DNA of 64,000 nucleotides from Anisodus tanguticus (lineage: Eukaryota; Streptophyta; Magnoliopsida; Solanales; Solanaceae): positions 35,578,032 to 35,642,031 of the forward strand of contig CM067559.1 of assembly GCA_034509755.1 (NCBI GenBank). The letters are read 5' to 3'. Of the stretch, positions 57,282 to 64,000 are shown piece by piece; the stretch's first letter is position 1; each line of letters opens with the position of its first letter. The notes beneath the pieces were generated by a model. It made no database searches and was not told where the DNA came from. It worked only from the letters and a program-made list of their open reading frames with translations. The position numbers and the translations under genes are program-made.

Positions 57282-58675
57282 AGGAAAAGGGTCAAATTTG
57301 CCCTCCACCTATCTTTTAAGGAACACATTTGCCATCCGTTAAAGTTTAGGGTCAAATTTGCCCTCCACCTATCTTTTAAGGAACACATTTGTCATCCGTT
57401 AAAGTTTGGGGTCAAATATACCCTCACCATTTTCAAACTTGTTATTTGCCCTCATTTGGACGGATAATCGTGATTGTCCTCCACGTTGGATCCACGTGAA
57501 CGCCACGTCGGATCCACGTCGAGGACAATCAAACACATGGCATGTGAGACCCACACCAAACCTCACTCACTTCTACTCCCTCTATTCACCGTCTCCCGCT
57601 GCGCCGGTGAATCGGAGTAGCCAACAACAATGCCCAGTTGAAGCATCCCAAATTTTACATAACCCATCATAACTACTCGAAACAACCAACAACCCATCCC
57701 GATTAAAATTCATAGCAGTCACAGAAACCAACATACTAGATTGGGGATTGTAATTAACAGAAAAAAACATAATTCGTGTGACCTGTAAGGGTTTGACATG
57801 GGAACCAGTGGAAACGTTCCATAATCGGACATTTTTTGTCGTTGGAGGCAGTAGCTAGGTGTTTTACGTCGGAGGAGAAGGCAACGTCGAATATGCCCCG
57901 TTTGTGACCTAGGAATTCGTGAAGAAAGGAGTCGTCGGATTGACGTCGAATGGGTTGTTCGATTGTTGGTTCGTGGCAGATCTGATGTTTGTCGGTGATT
58001 GCGAAGTAGCGATAGATGCGGGGAGTTGTGATGTTGTCGTTGTTGTGATTCATCGGAGATGATGGTGACGTGGTGGGCCCACTCGTGGATCTGATCGGAG
58101 TTTGATAGGGTTTACTAGAGTGCTTGTTGGTCGCTGTGATGTTGTTTGGTTCATGGTGTGGTTGTGCTAGTATAGTGGTAGTGGTGTACGCAATGGGGGT
58201 GGTCGGCGTTGGTTGTTGGAGGTCGGAGTGGTGGTGCGGTTGTGGTTGCTGGAGGAGTGTTTTTTGGTGGCTGTGATGGTACAAGGGTCGTTTGGTTGTT
58301 GAAGCAGTGGGGTGGTGATGTGGTGTGGTAACGGTGGTTTGGGTAGTGAGGTGAAGGGTGGCGGCTCGTCGACGATGGCGGTGGTTGGCTGCTCCGGTTC
58401 ACCGGAGTTGGAGCTCCTTGCCGGAGCAGCGGGAGACGATGAACGGAGGGAGTAGAAGTGGGTGAGGTTTGGTGTAGGTCCCACAAGCCATATGTTTGAT
58501 TGTACTCCATGTGGCGTCGACGTGGATTCAACGTGGCGTCCAACAAGGGTTTTTGTCTAAATGAGGGCAAATTTAACAAGTTTGCAAATAGTGAGGATAT
58601 ATTTGACTCAAACTTTAACGGATGGTAAATGTATTTCTTAAAAGATAGTTGGAGGATAAATTTAACCCTTTTCCC
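57282..58675. mobile_element. Pack-MULE carrying a WDR5-like gene fragment
   Basis: Flanked by the 9-bp repeat TTTAATTAA at 57273-57281 and 58676-58684. TIRs: AGGAAAAGGGTCAAATTTGC at the left and, on the minus strand, GGGAAAAGGGTTAAATTTAT at the right. Inverted similarity extends some 300 bases inward (through CATCCGTTAAAGTTT, GGATCCACGT and CTTCTACTCCCTC). The left arm contains an extra tandem 60-bp copy (57289-57348 and 57349-57408). Long TIRs plus a 9-bp TSD define a MULE. The centre holds part of a host WD40 gene and no transposase, which is what is called a Pack-MULE. The TSD is an A/T palindrome, so its weight is a little lower. Confidence 0.8.
57627..57909 (-). pseudogene. Captured fragment of a WDR5-type WD40 gene
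   Basis: Minus strand: GHKRGIFDVAFSSDVKHLAT, LTGHTNYVFF, then after a +1/-1 shift near 57760 VNYNPQSSMLVS, and finally AMNFNRDGLLVVSSSYDGLCKIWDASTGHC. These segments match WD repeats of WDR5, the COMPASS histone H3K4 methylation scaffold. GHTNY, FNPQS and DFNRDG-type phrases are strongly conserved in that family. About one WD repeat between SSMLVSV and TAMNF is missing, so the fragment was internally deleted as well as truncated. No splice signals remain, suggesting exonic or processed origin. Confidence 0.78.
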
Positions 58676-59079
58676 TTTAATTAATACTTTCTACTTAATA
58701 ACTTAAAATTTTAATAAATTCATATACCGTAGATTATCTTATAACTCGTTGAAACTTAAGTTAGCTCTCTCTAATTATTATCGCTTTTGGGAAACGAAGG
58801 GGAGTTGTTAAAACATATTGGAAGATCTATTGGCCAAAATAACTAGGAGCTGTTATGATATTATAAGTTTGTTCTTCTTAAACGAATCAATAACCTTCAT
58901 TAGCAGATTAATTTTCTGAGGTTTCTCTCAGTATTCTAATTATTCAATTTTATGTAACACTCTTTCATTTTTTAATCTATTTAAAAGAGAATAGTATATT
59001 TCTACCAAATTTATTTTTAAACATATGATTTGTTTTTCCTTAAATTTAGTGTTCGGTCAAACAAATACATATAAAATGA

Positions 59080-59770
59080 AAAATGTTTTGTCCTACGGGC
59101 TAAAGCAAACAAAATACAGGTACATGGATTTCTAATCGACATCTTTGGCTAGCTATAACCTATCATGTACGTAGTTTCCCTTTGTTATCTAATGCCAACG
59201 ACGACGACGACAAGATGTTCTTTCAATGAATTATAAAAAGGGAACAAAATTGAAGGGAAAAGGAATAAAAGGACAATTGTAGATTCTTCTTTCAATAATT
59301 TTGTATTTGGTTTTCCTACATGGATTAATCAGTGTAAGCTAAGTTAGATCAAGCTTAAACCGTATTAACCAAACAAGATAATGATGACAAAAATCAACTT
59401 TAATCTTGTTGATAGTAGCTTGCTTGGGTTGACAACTATCTTTTTTCTTTTTATTTTAATAATTTCACGAGTAAGATTTGAATTAGCTCAAAACACATGA
59501 ATGATTTAAATATATAATGCTACGTAGTAATAGTCAACTATAGTTGTTGACGAAGCTAAAAATGTGCCAATTTCACTTCTTTTTATCCTTGGGTAATCAA
59601 ACATTTAGCAGATGCAATATAACAATATACTTAAGTTGAATTTATATTAAGTTTCAGTATATAATGTCACAAAACAGTAGTAGTTGAAAATTGAAATGAT
59701 ACTTCAGGCTTATTGATTTTTAAATTCTAAATTTTCATCTCATTCAATTCATGACAAAGTGGGAACGGAG
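59080..59770 (+). repeat. Duplicated segment, copy 1
   Basis: Blocks shared in order with 60830-61125: TTTTGTCCTA, ACAAAATACAGGTACATxGAT, ACGACGACGAC/GAAGACGAC, CAACTTTAATCTTGTT, GTCACAARACxGTAGxAGTTGAA and ATTCATGACAAA. Insertions separate the blocks here. Confidence 0.65.
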
Positions 59771-60829
59771 TAAAAGCTTTCAAGCCTAAATTTCATAAGT
59801 TGTCACATAACTATGACTAATTTTATTAAAATTATATAATTATACTTAATAATAAAAAAAAAAACAGAATGTTTATCCTATTAATACAGAAATCACAATT
59901 TCCGAAAAGCTCAACCTTCTCTACATTTTAATTTTAAATTTTTTAATTTAATATATACAAAATTATTAAAAGAGGATATATAGTGCCGACCCTAATTTTT
60001 AATCTTCCTAAGAGTGATAATTCACCAATTGTTTACCACCTTCAAATGTATCCAAATGGCGCATCCTATACGTCCTTTGAAAATCACCGTTCAAAGTCTC
60101 TCCTAATTTTATATCACATCTTTAATATTTTCATCTAAACTGATAGTGATTAACTCCAAAGCTCTCTAATTTTGACTATATATCTATCTCGTCATACATA
60201 TTTTTTTTTTCAAAATCTCAGGTAAAATACTCTAAAAGAACACTGATCAATCAAACAACGAAAAGGGTCAATAACAATAAGCTTCCGATGCAATGATAAC
60301 TATTTATAGTAACTATTACTCCATAAAATTAACTTTTTTACTATCCAACAAAATGTTATATTTTTATATATTAACGATACTTTTCAAAAATTGGACCGGG
60401 TCAGTAATTGATATATATTTTAAAAATTAAAAATAAAAAAGATTTAAAAATAGAGTAAATAATTATCACTCATTAGAACATTGAGTTTTTCGATAATTGT
60501 AACTTTGTGTTACTAGGGTGAAAATTTTATGTTCTTACAAAACATAGTTTTCTGACTTTGATGAAGATAAAATCATAATTATATGACCATTCATGAATAT
60601 CCATGCTTTCAGCTTCAAAGTTTTTGTCCTACATGTAGAAATAAATATGACATTCTTTTTTAATGGTGGATATATTTGCTCCTAACCTCATAGCTCAGAT
60701 CTAAGTTTATTTTGATATTCTTTTCAATCATAAAATATCAAAATTCCCTTTTTTTCTGGCAAGAAAGAGTCCCTTTTCTTATTTTCTATTGTGGGTCGAT
60801 TTCAAACTATAGGGACTAAACTGTCAGCT

Positions 60830-61125
60830 TCAAATATTTTGTCCTAGCTGCCGAAACAAACAAAATACAGGTACATAGATTCTAAATTATATCCTTCGCC
60901 GTGAGCCTGTGCCAGACCTTTAATTTGTAAGTTAATGCCGAAGACGACCTAATTAGCAACCAAATAAGAAAATAATGACAAAATGCAACTTTAATCTTGT
61001 TATGTCACAAGACCGTAGCAGTTGAAGTGATATTTCAGTTGACTGATTTAAAATTCTAAATTGTAGAAGATGAAAAAAGATAATTCTAAATTAACATTTC
61101 ATTCCATTCATGACAAATTTACACA
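60830..61125 (+). repeat. Duplicated segment, copy 2
   Basis: Compact counterpart of 59080-59770 in the same orientation, about 1 kb upstream of the RopGEF start. Confidence 0.65.
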
Positions 61126-61426
61126 CCCATTATTTACACTAAATAATTGAATACACGACATTAGTCTTCTACTTATACCTTTATGGCCTACATTTTTATT
61201 TATTCCTCCCCGATATTTGGTGTCTGATGTTTGGTACAACATTGAGATCCTGATTAATTCGAATTCATGTCACGCATGACATATTAAAGGGGAAAATAAT
61301 TTTTACTAAAATTTGTAACGTATTCACAGAAGGAAAGTGCTTCTTAAAATTTTCATCGTGTTCTGGACTCAAACTCGATATCTCTAATTAAAAAATAGAG
61401 GTACCGTATATATCACATTTAACATA

Positions 61427-61475
61427 CATTATCATAGCAAATGCATTATCATAGCAAATGCATTATCATAGCAAA
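61427..61475 (+). repeat. 17-bp tandem repeat, three units
   Basis: CATTATCATAGCAAATG repeated almost three times, the last unit truncated. Confidence 0.9.
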
Positions 61476-61732
61476 GCCATGAAAAGAAGAAAAAAAACAT
61501 ACAAATAGGACATTATAGGTTGATCCGTCAATTACACGACTCCCACGAGTAAGTAATCTAACACCAACAATCACTTTTAATAATGTCACATAAAAGGAAC
61601 TTCAAAATATTGAGTGTCTTTTGCTATTACACCAACCTAGTAACCAATAATTATTTAAATGCTCTTATTTAAGAAATACCCCAACAAAACTACACGGGTG
61701 TGACAGAGGCGCCTCATTTACTCAAGCTACTT

Positions 61733-61951
61733 ATATACTATTTTTCTTCTAATTTACGTGATACTATTTATTTTTTAGTTTATTTTAAAAAAAATATTAC
61801 ATTTCTGTAATTAAAATTAATTTAATTTTATGAGCTGATTTACCGTCAGATAAATTTTTAACTCTTTTTTTGAATCATAAATTTAAAAAATTTTATTTTA
61901 TTTCTTAAACTCCATATTAGTTAAATAGTGTCAGTAAATTGATATTAGTAA
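61733..61951. mobile_element. Degenerate Stowaway-like MITE
   Basis: Left CTTCTAATTTACGTGATACT, right AGTGTCAGTAAATTGATATT in inverted relation. Heavily mutated, so tentative. Confidence 0.45.
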
Positions 61952-62038
61952 AATTCTCATACTTCATTACTCGTTCCTTCTTTTTTGTTAAAGGAAGTTT
62001 TTTTTTTCAATTTTAACACCTCCCCTAGTAGAGCAGAA

Positions 62039-62122
62039 ATGTTTCAAATTGAAACCTTATGGAAAGAGAGCCTTCTCCTCCTCTGCAATTTCAGCCACAG
62101 CTCAAGCATTTTATTCCTATAA
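62039..62122 (+). promoter_or_regulatory. Possible upstream ORF overlapping the RopGEF start
   Basis: An ATG at 62039, 20 bases before the RopGEF ATG and in a different frame, opens 27 codons and a TAA ending at 62122, inside the main coding region. If the transcript begins upstream of 62039, this uORF would lower initiation at the main ATG. The transcription start is not known. Confidence 0.4.
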
Positions 62123-63796
62123 ACACTTGCACAAATTCCAAGAATCATCATACCCTTTTTTCTAAATTCAAATTCCAGGTTTACAAATCTTTCAAGAATC
62201 TTTACCATAAAGCAAAAGTGCAAAATGGGTTTGGCAGTAGAAGGTTTAATTTTGATGGAATTGCAGTGACAAACTCATCAGTTTATTGTGTTTCTCCTTG
62301 TTTTCTTGATGATAAAATGGAGTCTTTTGAGTATTCAAATGAAGAGAGCAGTTTAAGTTCTGATTTCTTGGGAACTGTGCATGATGAAAATAGTAGCTCT
62401 GAGGATTCATGTTCACCACCATCAATTGTTTGGCATATTAAGGAGAATGAGATGAAGCATTGTGGCAATTCTGAAAAAGTAGAGAAAACCCATGTGGATA
62501 ATAGTAGGAAGTTGGAGAAACAAGGATCTTGTTTATCAGGTGTGTGAAGTATATAGTCGCTCTGTACTAATTTACGTGATATTTTTCAGTTCTCGAGATT
62601 TAAACGAAATGAATTTTGATCAACATTTTAAGATGGTGGGTTTTCACCAAATTGATATGTGATTATTTTTAATGTAGTTTTTAAATATATAAATTTTAAT
62701 CTTAGAATATTAAGTTAATTTAATCCAATTTAGCTTCAAATTTTAGTCAAATTGACTCTCAAAAAGTAAAAAGTGCCACATAAATTGGGACGGAGAGAGT
62801 ATTTTGTTTCTATTTCAAGAAATTGGATTTTTGTGCTGAACTTCTTTTGGGGTTCGTGTAGAGGTTGAGCTGATGAAGGAAAGATTTTCAAAGTTGCTGT
62901 TGGGCGAAGATATGTCTGGTTGTGGAAATGGGGTTTCCACAGCACTTGCAATTTCAAATGCTATTACTAATTTATGTGGTATGTTTTGCTTGATATTTCT
63001 TGATATTTCTTGATATTTATTAGGCGTTTGGACATGATTTGAGATTATTGATTTGGATAGAGATTGATTTGAAGTTGAAATTATTATCGGACATACAATT
63101 TATATTTCAAAAGTTGTACTACTCTTTTTCATAAATATGAAAAACCCACAATTTGCAAAAACTATCAAAACTTTCCGAAATTAGTGTCAAAGAGTTCTGT
63201 CACAAATGATGGTGCTGCTAGAGATAACTCTCGCCGTCTAGGACAGCCACGACTTGGCCGGATTGAGCAGGTGTGGCCGTTTGGAGAAGGAGCTGATTTT
63301 TGGGTAAAATAGGCTCGGCTAATTATTTTTGCAATAAATATGGGTCTTCTTTTGAAAAACCTAAAATTATGAGTAAGTTTTAAATTTTAAAAAATTTGAA
63401 ATCACATCTTTGGAATTGAAATTCTACGTTTTAGGTGATTTTTGGATTTAAAATCAAAATTTTAAATTGAATTTGAAGTTTTCTTCAAAATGTCATAGAC
63501 AAACACAAATTTCAAATCAAAACTTCAAAATGCATGTCCAAAAACCTCCTTAGTTTCATTTATGGGTTTGGTGTTTTTTTTTTTACTAATTTTAAAGTTG
63601 TGCCTTGTGTCTCTCTCTATTTTTTTTCATTTTGCCTTTAGCTACACTTTTTGGGCAAATTTGGAGATTGGAACCTTTACCAACAGAGAAGAGGTTAATG
63701 TGGAGGAGAGAAATGGAATGGCTTCTCTGTGTTAGTGATTACATTGTAGAATTGACACCCTCTTGGCAAACATTTCCAGATGGCACTAAGCTTGAG
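62059..63796 (+). CDS. RopGEF (PRONE-domain Rop guanine nucleotide exchange factor), first three exons
   Basis: RopGEFs activate plant ROP/RAC small GTPases by GDP release, often beneath receptor kinases at the plasma membrane, in polar growth and hormone signalling. Exon 1 is 62059-62539 (160 codons plus one base), a variable, serine-rich N-terminal region. Exon 2 is 62862-62978 and begins the PRONE domain: EVELMKERFSKLLLGEDMSG, then STALAISNAITNL. Exon 3 is 63642-63796: TLFGQIWRLEPLPTEKRLMW, RREMEWLLCVSDYIVELTPS. Junctions are GT-AG, and their phases (1, 1, 0) keep the PRONE frame across all three. The next donor GTAAAT starts at 63797 and the gene continues beyond the window. Start chosen as the first ATG of the long open frame. 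An M-rich variant SGCGNG stands where SGGGKG is usual. No defects seen, so it is probably a working gene. Which RopGEF subgroup cannot be said without the C-terminus. Confidence 0.93.
62553..62801. mobile_element. Stowaway MITE in RopGEF intron 1
   Basis: Left GTCGCTCTGTACTAATTTAC, right CACATAAATTGGGACGGAGA then GAGTA. Inverted ends and TA flanks fit Stowaway. Confidence 0.8.
63023..63549. mobile_element. Candidate Tourist-like MITE in RopGEF intron 2
   Basis: Left GGCGTTTGGACATGATTTGA; right, inverted, GGAGGTTTTTGGACATGCAT. TTA occurs at both edges (63020-63022 and 63550-63552), the TSD size of PIF/Harbinger MITEs. The internal block at about 63185-63330 differs in composition and may be a further insertion. 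Confidence 0.6.
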
Positions 63797-63896
63797 GTAA
63801 ATATGCTTATCAAATATTTGGAACTTGGACAAACACTTGATTTATTGCTAGTAATTGTGATTTGGGCATAAAGGCTAAAGCTTGGAAAGCTTATGT

Positions 63897-64000
63897 ACAG
63901 TCAGACCTCTCTATAACAAAATTTCACTATAACTGTCATTATATGTGGAACTGATCTTTCATGTTATATTATCTTACATGTTCTTTATAACAACATTTTG
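63897..64000. mobile_element. Possible MITE start in RopGEF intron 3
   Basis: The sequence CAGTCAGACCTCTCTATAAC, followed by ATAACWxCATTTT-like words, resembles the ends of a MITE common in Solanaceae. It is cut by the window edge, so it cannot be confirmed. Confidence 0.35.

Larger units (their letters stand above)
58685..62038. other. Intergenic region upstream of RopGEF
   Basis: About 3.3 kb of AT-rich DNA without a recognisable gene. It contains an internal duplication, a 17-bp tandem repeat and a degenerate MITE (listed separately). A weak Stowaway-like sequence may lie at about 58930-59085. The promoter of the RopGEF gene must lie in the right part, but I see no clear TATA box. Confidence 0.5.

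Noticed and set aside
57754..58579. Long HH/PP/TT-rich frames on the minus strand of the Pack-MULE
   Set aside because: Low-complexity TGG/TGT-rich DNA open in several frames. Only the WD40-like end is supported by recognisable motifs.
1..64000. A wholly new gene system such as a defence island or biosynthetic cluster
   Set aside because: Apart from two GST loci and one RopGEF gene, all sizeable coding similarity belongs to known transposon families or a captured WD40 fragment. Nothing suggests cooperating unknown genes.

Overview
This window is nuclear DNA of a dicot plant, almost certainly a member of the Solanaceae. The grounds are a 3' end typical of the tobacco TS SINE, Tat/Ogre-type and Tekay-type gypsy elements with long LTRs of the kind common in Solanaceae, Stowaway MITEs with CTCCCTCCGT-type ends, and split host genes with plant GT-AG introns. 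No bacterial, organellar or CRISPR-like features were seen. About 80% of the window is transposable elements nested in one another. Only three host-gene loci are visible.

Left edge (1-3317): the first exon of a minus-strand tau-class glutathione S-transferase (GST), with a SINE inserted just upstream of its TATA-like box. 3318-18331: a long, decayed Tat/Ogre gypsy element (element A) with an LTR of several kilobases, gag-protease, a G-patch spacer, RT, RNase H, a second RNase H, integrase and a repeat-rich 3' region. Its 3' LTR is cut short. 18337-20681: a minus-strand solo LTR with a 5-bp target site duplication (TSD). 20682-30009: a Tekay/Del-type chromovirus (element B), truncated in both LTRs, with another solo LTR inside its gag/protease region.

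30010-32862: a 148-bp hAT transposase fragment, an unidentified short ORF, and a second tau GST that has lost its start codon and carries a frameshift. 32863-38001: a plus-strand Ty1/copia element (C1) with 188-bp LTRs. 38495-47455: a tandem duplication of a unit of about 1.3-1.4 kb whose two copies were invaded differently. Copy 1 holds a Mutator-like element that itself contains a complete but dead hAT transposon and a Stowaway, plus a TS-SINE tail. Copy 2 holds two related fold-back elements, each flanked by a 9-bp TSD.

48427-55088: a minus-strand Ty1/copia element (C2) with LTRs of about 0.9 kb and a TATAA TSD. 55128-56732: a candidate isolated LTR. 57282-58675: a Mutator-like element with long TIRs and a 9-bp TSD that carries a fragment of a WDR5-type WD40 gene, so it fits the definition of a Pack-MULE. 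From 62059 to the right edge: the first three exons of a plus-strand RopGEF gene (PRONE domain), with MITEs in its introns and a possible overlapping upstream ORF.

The genes do not form a pathway. The main information is the nesting order of insertions, several of which can be proved against empty sites within this same window. I see no convincing sign of a wholly new biological system. The most unusual items are the Pack-MULE, the differentially invaded tandem duplication, the GC-type splice donor in the GST, the mosaic divergence between the LTRs of element A, and the tandem arrays in its 3' region.
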